A stretch of DNA of 37,308 nt from Acinetobacter brisouii (GCF_008993995.1 NZ_BKNN01000025.1:1-37308); one strand, 5' to 3'; numbered from the stretch's first letter, positions 17,213 to 26,304 are shown. The notes: generated from the sequence alone by a model not told the origin. Program-made: numbers and translations.

Positions 17213-17971
17213 ATGTTAGCGTTAATCACGGGTGCTTCATCAGGCTTTGGATATCACATTGCGAAAAAGTTGGTTGAGTCAGGTTATAACGTGATTGGAG
17301 TTGCACGGCGTATAGACAATCTAAATCAGCTCCATGCAGAACTGGGACAATCCTTTTATCCGTTGGCTTTCGACTTGACGGACTCCACTGAAAAATTAAA
17401 AGAAGCTTTGGCTGCTGTGCCACAAGCATTTCAAATCAGTCATATTGATTTACTGGTCAATAATGCAGGCTTGGCGCTCGGCTTAGAATCCGCAGATAAA
17501 GCAGACCTAGAAGATTGGTACAGTATGGTTGATACCAACATCAAAAGACTGATCAGCATCACGCATTTGGTTTTGCCGTATATGGTGGATAAAAAATCAG
17601 GCTTGATTATTAATATCGGTTCTATTGCAGGTTCATACCCTTATCCAGGGGGCAATGTCTACGGTGCAACTAAAGCCTTTGTGAAACAATTCAGTTTAAA
17701 CCTTCGGGCAGATCTCTCGGGTACAGGTGTACGCGTTTGTAATATTGAACCTGGGCTATGTGGTGGTACGGAGTTTTCTCTGGTGCGTTTTAAAGGAGAT
17801 GCCGAAAAAGTCAAAGATTTATACGACCACAAAAATCCGATCTTGCCTGAAGATATTGCCAATACAGTGGCATGGGTCGCAGCTCAGCCTGTGCATATCA
17901 ACATCAACCGTATTGAAATAATGCCAACCTCACAGTCTTTTAATCCATTAAAAGTGGTTGAAATGAACTGA
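17213..17971 (+). CDS. ydfG: YdfG-like NADP-dependent short-chain dehydrogenase
   Basis: Short-chain dehydrogenase of 252 residues from the ATG at 17213, which sets the normal N-terminus MLALITGASSGFG; an in-frame ATG 45 nt upstream would add an unrelated leader. The cofactor loop is TGASSGFG. The NNAG motif is followed by LALGLE. The active site contains Ser in NIGSIAGSYPYPGG and Tyr-x3-Lys in VYGATKAFVKQ. The tail NIEPGLCGGTEFSLVRFKGD and IEIMPTSQS matches E. coli YdfG, which reduces malonic semialdehyde and oxidises L-allo-threonine, serine and 3-hydroxy acids. Likely cytosolic tetramer. Divergent from the amino acid importer. Confidence 0.9.
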   Translation: MLALITGASSGFGYHIAKKLVESGYNVIGVARRIDNLNQLHAELGQSFYPLAFDLTDSTEKLKEALAAVPQAFQISHIDLLVNNAGLALGLESADKADLEDWYSMVDTNIKRLISITHLVLPYMVDKKSGLIINIGSIAGSYPYPGGNVYGATKAFVKQFSLNLRADLSGTGVRVCNIEPGLCGGTEFSLVRFKGDAEKVKDLYDHKNPILPEDIANTVAWVAAQPVHININRIEIMPTSQSFNPLKVVEMN

Positions 17972-17995
17972 CTTTGAATTATGGCAATACAACCC

Positions 17996-18026
17996 AAAAA
18001 TTAAGGAGCTATCACGAGCTCCTTAA
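17996..18026 (-). terminator. Terminator of the pgk-fba series
   Basis: TTAAGGAGCT (18001-18010) and AGCTCCTTAA (18017-18026) form a perfect 10-bp stem with a 6-nt loop. On the minus strand it is followed by a run of T (complement of 17996-18000), about 50 bp past the aldolase stop. In the plus direction there is no T tract, so it primarily serves the minus strand. Confidence 0.75.
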
Positions 18027-18078
18027 CTGATCTATCTAATATTGCTGTCAGATAAATTGAATTGGGTCAAAGACTCAA

Positions 18079-19113
18079 TTAATAGCGTTCAACCATTTTC
18101 TCTAAAGAAATTGGGCGAATCTTGTCAGCATTGCCCGCAGTACCAAATGCTTCATAACGGTCAACACAGATTTGTTTCATTGCATCAATCGTTTTTGCAA
18201 AGAATTTACGTGGATCGAATTCACTTGGTTGTTCTGCCATCATACGACGAATCGCGCCAGTAGAAGCCAAACGTAAGTCAGTGTCGATGTTGATTTTACG
18301 AACACCGTGTTTGATTGCTTCAACCAATTGCTCAACTGGCACACCATAAGTCTCGCCAATGTTACCACCAAATTCGTTGATCACTTTCAACCATTCTTGT
18401 GGAACAGAGCTTGAACCGTGCATCACAAGGTGAGTGTTTGGTAATGCCGCATGAATTTCTTTAATGCGGTCAATTGCCAAGATGTCGCCTGTAGGTGGAC
18501 GGGTAAATTTGTATGCACCGTGTGAAGTACCTACAGCAATTGCCAAGGCATCAACATTGGTATCTGCAACGAATTGAGTTGCTTCTTCAACTGAAGTTAA
18601 CAATTGAGAGTGGTCAAGTACGCCTTCTGCGCCTACGCCATCTTCTTCGCCTGCCATACCTGTTTCAAGGCTACCTAAACAACCGATTTCACCTTCAACA
18701 GAAACGCCACACGCATGTGCCATTGCAACAACACGACGGGTTACGTCAACGTTGTAGTCATAGCTTGTTGGTGTTTTACCGTCAGTTCCCAAAGAACCAT
18801 CCATCATCACTGAGCTAAAGCCCAACTGGATTGAACGTTGACATACGTCAGGGCTCGTTCCGTGGTCTTGGTGCATTACCACTGGAATATGTGGCCATTC
18901 TTCAACTGCTGCCAAAATCAGGTGACGCAAGAATGGTGCGCCTGCATATTTACGAGCACCCGCAGATGCTTGAACAATAACAGGTGAGTTAGTTGCATCT
19001 GCAGCTAACATGATTGCACGCATTTGTTCTAGATTGTTTACGTTAAATGCTGGTACGCCGTAGTTGTGTTCTGCAGCGTGATCCAAGAGCTGGCGCAACG
19101 AAATAAGAGCCAT
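18079..19113 (-). CDS. fba: Class II fructose-bisphosphate aldolase
   Basis: Zinc-dependent aldolase that interconverts fructose 1,6-bisphosphate with glyceraldehyde 3-phosphate and dihydroxyacetone phosphate. 344 residues from the ATG at 19113, which follows GGGAGGATACT; upstream in-frame Met codons have no such site. The long Calvin-cycle-like subtype is indicated by [30 protein letters not shown], the metal and catalytic segments [15 protein letters not shown] and [47 protein letters not shown] and [13 protein letters not shown]. It lies downstream of pgk and a lipoprotein gene on the same strand. Acinetobacter lacks 6-phosphofructokinase, so a gluconeogenic role is likely (family knowledge). 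Confidence 0.94.
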   Translation of the reverse strand: MALISLRQLLDHAAEHNYGVPAFNVNNLEQMRAIMLAADATNSPVIVQASAGARKYAGAPFLRHLILAAVEEWPHIPVVMHQDHGTSPDVCQRSIQLGFSSVMMDGSLGTDGKTPTSYDYNVDVTRRVVAMAHACGVSVEGEIGCLGSLETGMAGEEDGVGAEGVLDHSQLLTSVEEATQFVADTNVDALAIAVGTSHGAYKFTRPPTGDILAIDRIKEIHAALPNTHLVMHGSSSVPQEWLKVINEFGGNIGETYGVPVEQLVEAIKHGVRKINIDTDLRLASTGAIRRMMAEQPSEFDPRKFFAKTIDAMKQICVDRYEAFGTAGNADKIRPISLEKMVERY

Positions 19114-19149
19114 AGTATCCTCCCAGGTAGTGGGCTTTATTCTACATGT

Positions 19150-19169
19150 TGCTGAATTGCAATTCAGCA
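19150..19169. promoter_or_regulatory. Perfect 20-bp palindrome upstream of fba
   Basis: TGCTGAATTGCAATTCAGCA is its own reverse complement. It sits 37 bp before the aldolase ATG and just after the lipoprotein terminator, where the aldolase promoter should be. A perfect dyad without a loop is more typical of a protein-binding site than of an RNA hairpin. The regulator is unknown. Confidence 0.5.
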
Positions 19170-19185
19170 TCAAAAAACATCATTT

Positions 19186-19212
19186 AAAAAAAAATCCCTG
19201 CATAGGCAGGGA
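19186..19212 (-). terminator. Intrinsic terminator after the lipoprotein gene
   Basis: TCCCTGC (19195-19201) and GCAGGGA (19206-19212) form the stem; on the minus strand nine T follow. It lies between the lipoprotein gene and fba, so fba must rely on read-through or on its own promoter. Confidence 0.9.
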
Positions 19213-19234
19213 CTTTTATTAAAAAATCAACAAA

Positions 19235-19486
19235 TCATTGAGCTTTTGCTTCAGAAGCAGGTGCATCAGCATCTTGAACGTCTGTATTCTTTTCATCAAG
19301 TACAGGTTTATCCAAAGCATTAATTTGAGCTTGTTGCTCTGGAGATGTCGGTTTGTCATCTGCCGATGCAGCAGCAGGTGCTGAACCAGATGCTTGCTCA
19401 GTTTTAGCTTCTTCTGACTTTTTTGAACATGCAGTGAATGCAAGTGGTGCAAGGCATGCCAATGCAATGATCAGTTGTTTTTTCAT
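19235..19486 (-). CDS. Small acidic lipoprotein
   Basis: 83 residues. A lipoprotein signal MKKQLIIALACLAPLAFTAC with lipobox FTAC makes Cys20 the lipidated residue. The mature part is short, low-complexity and Ala/Lys/Glu/Asp-rich (SKKSEEAKTEQASGSAPAAASADDKP), ending in ASEAKAQ. No enzyme or binding domain is seen. TAGGAGCGTTTC precedes the ATG, 19 nt after pgk stops, so it is likely co-transcribed with pgk. Probably attached to the outer membrane; function unknown. Confidence 0.8.
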   Translation of the reverse strand: MKKQLIIALACLAPLAFTACSKKSEEAKTEQASGSAPAAASADDKPTSPEQQAQINALDKPVLDEKNTDVQDADAPASEAKAQ

Positions 19487-19505
19487 GAAACGCTCCTAGA
19501 TGGGC

Positions 19506-20693
19506 TTAGGCGCGCTCAAGTAAAACAGCCACAGCAGGCAAAGTTTTACCTTCTACAAATTCTAAAAACGCACCACCACCCGTTGAAATATAGCTGATTT
19601 GAGATGCAACGTCATACTTGTCAATCGCAGCCAAAGTATCACCACCACCTGCAATCGAGAAGCCTTCACTTTCTGCAATCGCCAATGACAATGCTTTTGT
19701 GCCTTCGCCAAATTGATCGACTTCAAACACCCCAACAGGTCCGTTCCATAGGATAGTCTTGGATTGTTTCAGTAATGTTGCAAAAGTCGCTGCAGTTTCA
19801 GGGCCAACGTCTAAAATCATGTCATTTTCAGCAACATCTTCAACTTTTTTCACAATTGCAGGCGTGTTGGCTAAAGAACCCAAGAAATCTTCAAAGTTGA
19901 TTTGTGTTGCATCCGCCACGACAACATCGGTTGGTAAAGGTACAGAAACTTTCGCAGCAATTGCTTTAGCCGTGTCGATTAGGTCAGCTTCATACAGTGA
20001 TTTACCAACATTAAAGCCTGCTGCTGCTAAGAATGTATTGGCAATCCCACCACCCACAATAATCTGGTCACAGATTGTTGAAAGTGAAGTTAAAACATCA
20101 AGCTTAGTTGAAACCTTAGAACCTGCAACAATCGCCACCATTGGTTTAGCTGGCGTTTGTAAGGCACGACCTAAAGCATCAAGTTCGGCTGCAAGCAAAG
20201 GACCTGCTGCTGCAACTGGGGCAAAACGTGCTACACCTTCAGTTGATGCTTCTGCACGGTGTGCTGTACCAAAGGCATCCATCACAAATACATCACACAG
20301 TGCTGCATATTTTTGTGCAAGTTCAGTGTTGTTTTTCTTTTCACCATGATTAAAACGCACATTTTCAAGCAACACCACCTGACCTGCTTGAACTTCAACA
20401 CCTTCTAAATAGTCAGTGATCAGTTGTACATTTTGCCCCAATGCTTCAGTTAAATAAGCAGCAACAGGTGCTAAAGATTGTTCTGGTTTTGGCTCGCCTT
20501 CCACTGGTCGACCAAGGTGTGAAAACACCATAACCGCAGCGCCTTTCTCAAGAGCTGCTTTAATTGTTGGAAGTGCAGCACGCAAACGTGCATCACTGGT
20601 AATCACACCATTTTTAACAGGCACGTTCAAATCTTCACGAATAAGGACGCGTTTCCCTGTTAAATCAAGGTCTGTCATGCGCTGAAAATTCAT
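19506..20693 (-). CDS. pgk: Phosphoglycerate kinase
   Basis: Transfers phosphate between 1,3-bisphosphoglycerate and ADP; cytosolic and reversible. 395 residues, the normal bacterial length. N-terminal substrate-binding segment [29 protein letters not shown], then [25 protein letters not shown] and [19 protein letters not shown]-terminal nucleotide-binding region [20 protein letters not shown] and [12 protein letters not shown]. It heads the pgk-lipoprotein run. GAGAGCATTCC precedes the ATG. Confidence 0.96.
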   Translation of the reverse strand: MNFQRMTDLDLTGKRVLIREDLNVPVKNGVITSDARLRAALPTIKAALEKGAAVMVFSHLGRPVEGEPKPEQSLAPVAAYLTEALGQNVQLITDYLEGVEVQAGQVVLLENVRFNHGEKKNNTELAQKYAALCDVFVMDAFGTAHRAEASTEGVARFAPVAAAGPLLAAELDALGRALQTPAKPMVAIVAGSKVSTKLDVLTSLSTICDQIIVGGGIANTFLAAAGFNVGKSLYEADLIDTAKAIAAKVSVPLPTDVVVADATQINFEDFLGSLANTPAIVKKVEDVAENDMILDVGPETAATFATLLKQSKTILWNGPVGVFEVDQFGEGTKALSLAIAESEGFSIAGGGDTLAAIDKYDVASQISYISTGGGAFLEFVEGKTLPAVAVLLERA

Positions 20694-20839
20694 GGAATGC
20701 TCTCTTTCTGGTTTGCTGAAATTTAAAATCGCGCCATTTTAAATGATTATGCAAAAAAAAATTAGCTTCTTTAGTAGAAAAGCTGTAGAAAAATGTGGTT
20801 TTGATTATGATAAAGCATCTTTAAAAAATATTATTGTGT

Positions 20840-21223
20840 ATGTCTATTCATCCAGATCCAAAAATTAACCGACTCAATGTGTTTGGTGAGGCGCTGGCAA
20901 GCTGTTGTTTTGATCCGATTACAGGCTACTTTCGTAATGGTTTTTGCCATACGGCAACCACCGACTTGGGACAACATACCGTTTGCGCCCGCATGACCGC
21001 TGATTTTCTAAATTTTTCGCAAAAAATTGGCAATGACCTGATTACCCCTCTACCTGAAATTGGTTTTCCCGGACTCAAACCAGGCGACTTTTGGTGTATC
21101 TGTGTCAGCCGTTGGGTGGAAGCTTATGAAGCAGGTCATGCACCCAAACTCAAACTGCATGCTTGTCACCAGTCAGTGCTGAGCTATGTGCCGCTTGATG
21201 TATTGATGGACTTTGCCGTCTAA
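20840..21223 (+). CDS. DUF2237 family protein
   Basis: 127 residues from the ATG at 20840 (a TTG 6 nt earlier is also in frame). It matches the uncharacterised DUF2237 family: NVFGEALASCCFDPITGYFRNGFCHT, DLGQHTVCARMTADFLNFSQKIGNDLITP, PEIGFPGLKPGDFWCICVSRWVEAYEAG, and a C-terminal HACHQSVLSYVPLDVL. Several conserved Cys and His residues suggest metal binding, but the role of the family is unknown to me. Its stop overlaps the yceF start (TAATG), so it is translationally coupled to it. Confidence 0.85.
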   Translation: MSIHPDPKINRLNVFGEALASCCFDPITGYFRNGFCHTATTDLGQHTVCARMTADFLNFSQKIGNDLITPLPEIGFPGLKPGDFWCICVSRWVEAYEAGHAPKLKLHACHQSVLSYVPLDVLMDFAV

Positions 21224-21816
21224 TGAAACAACCGCAGATTATTTTGGCATCGAGTAGCCAAACCCGAAAAGCCTTGATGGATCGTTTAGGCTTAGACTAT
21301 CTCGCAATTTCGCCAGATATTGACGAGTCAACCCAAAACGAAATCCATGCGGATGATTTGGCAAAACGCTTGGCTTTTGAAAAAGCCTGCGTGATTGCCG
21401 AACAATATCCCGATACCATTGTGATTGGCTCAGATCAGGTGGCATGGCGTGAAACTGCACCACAAGACTTTATCGGTAAACCATTGACTGTTGAAAATGC
21501 TATTCAGCAATTACAACGCAACTCAGGCAAAACGGTGTATTTCAGCACAGGTTTAAGTGTGCAACATCTGGCTTCAGGTTTTGAGCAAACCTTGGTTGAA
21601 CGCTACCAAGTTAAATTCCGTGAACTCAGGCTTGACGAAATTCAGCGTTATATTGAAAAAGATCAACCACTCCACTGCGCAGGCAGTTTTAAATGTGAAA
21701 GTCTAGGAATTAGCCTATTTTCCAGCATGACTGGACAAGATCAAACCACATTGATGGGGCTACCGATGATTCAACTGTGTACACTACTGCGCCAACTACA
21801 CATTCAAATTCCTTAA
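21223..21816 (+). CDS. yceF: Maf-like nucleotide pyrophosphatase, YceF type
   Basis: House-cleaning pyrophosphatase of the Maf family, 197 residues. LILASSS-type start (IILASSSQTRKALMDRLGLDY), the conserved DE pair in ISPDIDEST, VIGSDQVAWRE, GKPLTVENAIQQLQRNSGKTVYFSTGLSV and DQPLHCAGSFKCESLGISLF are all present. The CAGSFK.E..GI.LF version is that of YceF, which hydrolyses 7-methyl-GTP, rather than of the dTTP/UTP-specific YhdE. It sits between the DUF2237 gene (stop/start overlap) and roxA (18 nt). Confidence 0.9.
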   Translation: MKQPQIILASSSQTRKALMDRLGLDYLAISPDIDESTQNEIHADDLAKRLAFEKACVIAEQYPDTIVIGSDQVAWRETAPQDFIGKPLTVENAIQQLQRNSGKTVYFSTGLSVQHLASGFEQTLVERYQVKFRELRLDEIQRYIEKDQPLHCAGSFKCESLGISLFSSMTGQDQTTLMGLPMIQLCTLLRQLHIQIP

Positions 21817-21834
21817 TCTTTTAAAGGTACTCGC

Positions 21835-23007
21835 ATGTCTCAACCTTTAACCATTTTAGGCGGTATCACCGCAGAACAGTTTCTCAATGAATACTGGCAG
21901 AAAAAACCACTTTTAGTTCGTGGTGCATTGCCTGAAATTGCCAACATTTTAGAACCGAATGATGTGATGGAACTGGCGCTTGAAGACAATGTCAGCGCAC
22001 GTTTGATCAAACAGAAAGACCGTGACCCAAATCAATGGTCAGTGAAATCATCCCCTTTAGCTAAAAGTGATTTCCAGAAAATGCCAAAATTGTGGACGCT
22101 TCTGGTTCAGGCAGTTGACCATTATTCAATGGATTTGGCAGAACTTTGGCAACGCTTTAGCTTTATTCCACAGTGGCGCCGCGATGACATTATGGTGTCT
22201 TATGCTCCAAAAGGCGGTTCAGTCGGCAAACACTTTGACTTTTATGATGTATTCTTGGTTCAGGGCTATGGTCATCGCCGTTGGCAACTTGGGCAAATGT
22301 GTGATGCAGACACCGCATTTGTACCCAATCAACCCCTAAAATTGTTGCCAGACATGGACATCAATTTTGATGAAGTCCTTGCACCAGGCGACTTATTGTA
22401 TGTACCACCGGGTTTATCACACTACGGCGTTGCAGAAGATGACTGCTTAACCTTCTCTTTTGGTTTCCGTATGCCAAATGTCGCCAACATGATGGATCGT
22501 GTGAGTGATCAGTTTGCTGACAATGCTTTACTGAAAAATCCATTGGCAGATATTGCACGCACACTGCCTCACCGTGTCGGTCAGATTGATGCCGAAGAAC
22601 TCAGCTATCTCAAACAGCAAGTTTTGGCCCAATTGCAGGACTCACCTTTGCTTGATGCTGCAATTATGTCGCTGATGAGTGAACCTAAATATCCTGACAA
22701 CGTGCCAGAGCCTAATGAAATTGAAGTCGCTGATTTAGAAGCGGTGCTAGATCAAGGTTATTTACTACAACTTGAACCTGCATCACGCTTACTTTATAAA
22801 CAACAGGATAATGAAACCCTGTTCTGGGGTAACGGCGAAGCGCTGTGCATTTCAGCTGAGTTTTCTGAAACTTTAGCAGCCATTGCCGATGGTCAGCGTT
22901 TTGAGTTAAATGAGCAATTTGCTCAAGAGGAAATTCTGGAAGATTTAGCACACTTGTTGAACGAATCCATCTTAATGCTATTACCGCCTGACGAAGACGC
23001 TGAATAA
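21835..23007 (+). CDS. roxA: Ribosomal protein uL16 arginine hydroxylase (RoxA/YcfD)
   Basis: JmjC/cupin-fold, Fe(II)/2-oxoglutarate oxygenase, 390 residues. E. coli YcfD hydroxylates Arg81 of ribosomal protein uL16. The iron triad is His133 and Asp135 (VGKHFDFYD) with His196 (PPGLSHYGV). The opening GGITAEQFLNEYWQKKPLLVRGAL and the RRWQLG segment are typical, and the C-terminal winged-helix-like part is present. AAAGGTACTCGC precedes the ATG. It is the last gene of the DUF2237-yceF-roxA run. Confidence 0.92.
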   Translation: MSQPLTILGGITAEQFLNEYWQKKPLLVRGALPEIANILEPNDVMELALEDNVSARLIKQKDRDPNQWSVKSSPLAKSDFQKMPKLWTLLVQAVDHYSMDLAELWQRFSFIPQWRRDDIMVSYAPKGGSVGKHFDFYDVFLVQGYGHRRWQLGQMCDADTAFVPNQPLKLLPDMDINFDEVLAPGDLLYVPPGLSHYGVAEDDCLTFSFGFRMPNVANMMDRVSDQFADNALLKNPLADIARTLPHRVGQIDAEELSYLKQQVLAQLQDSPLLDAAIMSLMSEPKYPDNVPEPNEIEVADLEAVLDQGYLLQLEPASRLLYKQQDNETLFWGNGEALCISAEFSETLAAIADGQRFELNEQFAQEEILEDLAHLLNESILMLLPPDEDAE

Positions 23008-23011
23008 GCCG

Positions 23012-23046
23012 AAGGTGTGATTTACATATAAAGTGTAGGTCACACC
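23012..23046. terminator. Hairpin after roxA
   Basis: GGTGTGATTTACA and TGTAGGTCACACC form a 13-bp stem with two T-G wobble pairs and a 9-nt loop. It lies between the convergent roxA and lipoprotein genes. No clear T tract, so the terminator call is tentative. Confidence 0.5.
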
Positions 23047-23054
23047 CTATCAGG

Positions 23055-23687
23055 TTAACGATTGAGTAAACGATAAATTGGTGTCAATACCAGCATTAAA
23101 ATCACAAAGAATCCTGCATAATGCACCCATGAATATTGTGAGCCTTTGCCTTGCCATACTTGAAGTTGTATCGAATCTACGGCTAAATTTTCACGTTCTG
23201 ACAATTCCGCCAATGCGGTATAAGACAACCCCATTTTATCCTGACCAATCGAAAAAGGGTCTGAAGCAATAACTAACAAAACAGGTGCGTTGATTTTATA
23301 ACCATGATCATCCTCATCACTAAATACTTGTGGTGAATATTGATTACCGTCAGTCATTCGAATCCCTCCAAACCAACGCATATTGACTTTGCCATCTTGT
23401 AAAGCATGTCCTTTCACCACGATCACAAAACGGTAAGGATTTTCCTGACGGGTTGGAAAATCAATCGCAATATTCGGACGACTAAACACATCTTTGATCT
23501 GAGGCATTGGGCTTTTATTAATTGCATCAATCTGTTCAGAGCTTAACTGAATCGAATTCACCAAAGTCTGACCATATTCGCCTGTTTTCGGCTCATGATC
23601 AGCTCGACTGCATCCCCCAAGCATCACACTCACCAACAAAGCAACGAGCCAATACATTGAATTTTTCTGAAAATTTAAATTGATCAT
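23055..23687 (-). CDS. Putative lipoprotein with C-terminal membrane anchor, unknown
   Basis: 210 residues, not recognised. N-terminal signal with a lipobox (YWLVALLVSVMLGGCS, Cys26), a soluble middle (about 30-185) and a C-terminal hydrophobic helix (YAGFFVILMLVLTPIYRLL) with a positive tail. The middle has a strand-rich look (RFVIVVKGHALQDGKVNMRWFGGIRM, PVLLVIASDP, SIQLQVWQGKGSQYS). Both ends being membrane-bound suggests a periplasmic domain tethered to the inner membrane. It starts 17 nt after the gene at 23705-24427, so the two are probably one operon. Confidence 0.75.
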   Translation of the reverse strand: MINLNFQKNSMYWLVALLVSVMLGGCSRADHEPKTGEYGQTLVNSIQLSSEQIDAINKSPMPQIKDVFSRPNIAIDFPTRQENPYRFVIVVKGHALQDGKVNMRWFGGIRMTDGNQYSPQVFSDEDDHGYKINAPVLLVIASDPFSIGQDKMGLSYTALAELSERENLAVDSIQLQVWQGKGSQYSWVHYAGFFVILMLVLTPIYRLLNR

Positions 23688-23704
23688 TTCATCTTCTTCT
23701 TAAA

Positions 23705-24427
23705 TTAAAACACAACCGCACTAATATGACGATCTAACAGCCAACGCAACACGGGACCACGCTCTTGTTCAGGCAAAGACAGGCTATATTCAAAAGTCCG
23801 AATCACCACATCACATTGTTTACGCTTGTCAGATGCAACCTCACCTTGATTGATCATGTCAGCATCTGCGCCATACTCTTGACGCAGACGTTCAGTAACG
23901 CCTTGCCATGCCGTTGGTATTTGCATACGTTCCACCACTGAACGTGAGCCCGAATGGGTCAAAATATAACTCAGTGCATCAGCGGTTTGTTTTTGGGTCG
24001 AATCAGCCAAAAATTCACGTATTTGTGCGGGTGGAAGCTTGCTATAAAGTGGAAATGCTATCGCAAAACAGCGATCTGCCCATCGAGCATCATAGAGTTG
24101 TTGTAGATAAGCTTGTGCCCATAAATATTGTCCCTGATCATCGGCTTGCTGCTCGACCACACGGCGTAATGACCACCAAAATGAACCAGAAACTACAGCT
24201 CCAACATCATCATTTGGCAAAGCAGTATTGGCGGCTTGCACGGCTTCTTCATAAGGCTTGGCATGGTGTTGTTTAAAAGGCTGCAACAACACCAACTGAT
24301 TCAGTTTTTGTTCACGTTCAGCAATCGGATTATTTTGAACAACTGCGGATGAATCGGATGATGAAAAACGATTCATCGCATAAAATCCTGCAAAAATAAC
24401 AGCGATGACAAGAAAGAAATTACGCAT
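23705..24427 (-). CDS. Membrane-anchored periplasmic protein, unknown
   Basis: 240 residues, not recognised. A single N-terminal helix (NFFLVIAVIFAGFYAM) anchors a helical soluble domain. The region LPNDDVGAVVSGSFWWSLRRVVEQQADDQGQYLWAQAYLQQLYDARWADRCFAIAFPLYSKL suggests helical repeats. Two Cys residues (CFAIAF, KQCDVVIRTFEYSL) could form a disulfide. Directly upstream of the lipoprotein gene on the same strand and probably a partner of it. Promoter is expected in the 188-bp spacer to the divergent glutamate synthase-like gene. Confidence 0.75.
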   Translation of the reverse strand: MRNFFLVIAVIFAGFYAMNRFSSSDSSAVVQNNPIAEREQKLNQLVLLQPFKQHHAKPYEEAVQAANTALPNDDVGAVVSGSFWWSLRRVVEQQADDQGQYLWAQAYLQQLYDARWADRCFAIAFPLYSKLPPAQIREFLADSTQKQTADALSYILTHSGSRSVVERMQIPTAWQGVTERLRQEYGADADMINQGEVASDKRKQCDVVIRTFEYSLSLPEQERGPVLRWLLDRHISAVVF

Positions 24428-24615
24428 AAGTCGATGAATTTATCATATTATTTTTAATTACAAATCTTAACATAAATAAAAATAGCAAAATACAATATAT
24501 AAAATTTTAATTTAAATAATTCAGAAAGTTTCTCATTCATAACAATTTAAAACTTGTACCTTTGGCAGGTTATTGGCAAGTTACTTGATCTTATTTACTG
24601 ATTTGAAAATAAAAA

Positions 24616-26286
24616 ATGGCTAGCCCTGCTCAAACTATACGACATCGTTTACTCAACACATTTTTATCGCGTCATTCTGTTTGGTTTCTTTGCTTATTGA
24701 TTTTTATTACTCTCAGCTACTTTGAACTATTTGACAATCCTCAATATCCTGAATACTTCTTAAGTACCCCTGTCATTCATAGTCTTTGGTTGATGAGTTT
24801 TTTACTGAGTTTGCTTGGTGTCTATGACGTCCTACAAAACCGACATTCCATTTTAAAAAACTACCCGATTATGGGACATTTTCGTTTTCTATTTGAAGAC
24901 TTTCGTCCTGAGATTCGCCAATATTTTATTGAAGCTGATCAAGATGCATTACCTTTTTCTCGTATGCAGCGTTCCTTAGTCTATCAGCGGGCTAAAAATC
25001 AAAATGCAGACAAACCATTTGGTTCAATCATCAACGTTTATCAGGAAGATTACCGTTTTATCACACATTCGATGCTGCCGTGTAAACCTGCTGACCCAAG
25101 CACTTTTCGCATTCAAATTGGCAATGCTCAGTGCCAGCAGCCTTACAGTGCCTCAATTATGAATATTTCAGCCATGAGTTTTGGGAGTTTAAGTGCTAAC
25201 GCAATTCGTGCCCTCAACTTAGGTGCAAAAATGGGCGGCTTTTATCATGACACGGGTGAAGGTAGCTTAAGTCCCTATCATTTAGAGAATGGTGGTGATG
25301 TGGTTTGGCAGATTGCCAGTGGCTACTTCGGCTGCCGTACCCTCGATGGGCATTTTGACCCTGTGAAATTTGCCGAACAAGCTAAGCGCCCACAAATCAA
25401 AATGATTGAGCTTAAACTGTCACAAGGTGCTAAACCTGGACATGGCGGTATTTTGCCTAAAAATAAAATTTCAGCCGAAATTGCCCAAATTCGTGGGGTT
25501 TCACGCGATCAGGATTGTATTTCCCCTGCCCGACATTCAGCTTTTAGTAACCCGATTGAAATGCTGCAATTTTTACAACAACTGCGTGAGCTTTCTGGTG
25601 GTAAACCTGTTGGATTTAAACTCTGTATCGGACAACCTTGGCAATTTATGAGCATTGTCAAAGCCATGTTAAAAACTCAAATCTATCCTGACTTTATCGT
25701 TGTGGATGGTTCTGAGGGCGGTACAGGTGCAGCACCCATTGAACTGAGTGATTACATGGGTACACCACTGCGTGAAGGCTTACGTTTTGTCCATAACACG
25801 CTCGTTGGCACCAACTTACGTCAGCACATTAAAATCGGGGCAAGCGGCAAAGTCATCAGTGCATTTGATATTGCCAGCACTTTTGCATTGGGCGCTGACT
25901 GGGTCAATTCTGCACGCGGCTTTATGTTTGCGATCGGTTGTATTCAAGCGCAAAGTTGTCACACAAACCAGTGCCCTGTTGGTGTAGCAACTCAAGACAA
26001 AGAACGCCAAAAAGCATTACATGTGCCAACCAAAGCTGAACGTGTTTTTAATTTTCATAAAAACACCTTACATGCGCTGTCAGAATTGATTGCCGCAGCA
26101 GGGCTAGAACATCCATCTGAAGTGAAAGCGCATCATTTGGCACAGCGCCTCAATGACCGTGAAATCAAAAACTATGCTCAACTACACTTTTTCTTTAAAG
26201 GCGGTGAACTGCTGAACTGCGACATTAAAGATGAAGAAAACTTTTATTATCGAATGTGGAATATAGCAAGTGCTGAATCTTTTTAG
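24616..26286 (+). CDS. Membrane-anchored FMN glutamate synthase-like protein
   Basis: 556 residues. Two hydrophobic helices (about 18-35 and 52-72) precede a large FMN-binding TIM barrel like the central domain of glutamate synthase: SAMSFGSLSANAIRALNLGAKMGGFYHDTGEGSLSPYHLENGGDVVWQIASGYFGCR, KPGHGGILPKNKIS, GSEGGTGAAPIELSDYMGTPLREGL, KIGASGKVISAFD. The Cys cluster CIQAQSCHTNQCPVGVATQD resembles the iron-sulfur region. No glutaminase domain is present, so it is not a complete GOGAT; the family function is unclear. The start lacks a strong ribosome site. Stand-alone gene, ended by the hairpin overlapping its stop. Confidence 0.88.
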   Translation: MASPAQTIRHRLLNTFLSRHSVWFLCLLIFITLSYFELFDNPQYPEYFLSTPVIHSLWLMSFLLSLLGVYDVLQNRHSILKNYPIMGHFRFLFEDFRPEIRQYFIEADQDALPFSRMQRSLVYQRAKNQNADKPFGSIINVYQEDYRFITHSMLPCKPADPSTFRIQIGNAQCQQPYSASIMNISAMSFGSLSANAIRALNLGAKMGGFYHDTGEGSLSPYHLENGGDVVWQIASGYFGCRTLDGHFDPVKFAEQAKRPQIKMIELKLSQGAKPGHGGILPKNKISAEIAQIRGVSRDQDCISPARHSAFSNPIEMLQFLQQLRELSGGKPVGFKLCIGQPWQFMSIVKAMLKTQIYPDFIVVDGSEGGTGAAPIELSDYMGTPLREGLRFVHNTLVGTNLRQHIKIGASGKVISAFDIASTFALGADWVNSARGFMFAIGCIQAQSCHTNQCPVGVATQDKERQKALHVPTKAERVFNFHKNTLHALSELIAAAGLEHPSEVKAHHLAQRLNDREIKNYAQLHFFFKGGELLNCDIKDEENFYYRMWNIASAESF

Positions 26287-26294
26287 ATTCAGCA
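26271..26294. terminator. Hairpin overlapping the glutamate synthase-like stop codon
   Basis: TGCTGAATCT (26271-26280) and AGATTCAGCA (26285-26294) form a perfect 10-bp stem with a TTTT loop; the stop codon TAG is inside it. T-rich sequence follows. It ends just before the convergent hydrolase gene and may serve both. Confidence 0.7.
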
Positions 26295-26304
26295 TCAATT
26301 TATT

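Noticed and set aside
19759-20349. A 196-codon open frame antisense to pgk
   Set aside because: Low-complexity Ser/Ala/Thr-rich translation, fully inside pgk; a typical shadow frame of a strongly codon-biased gene.
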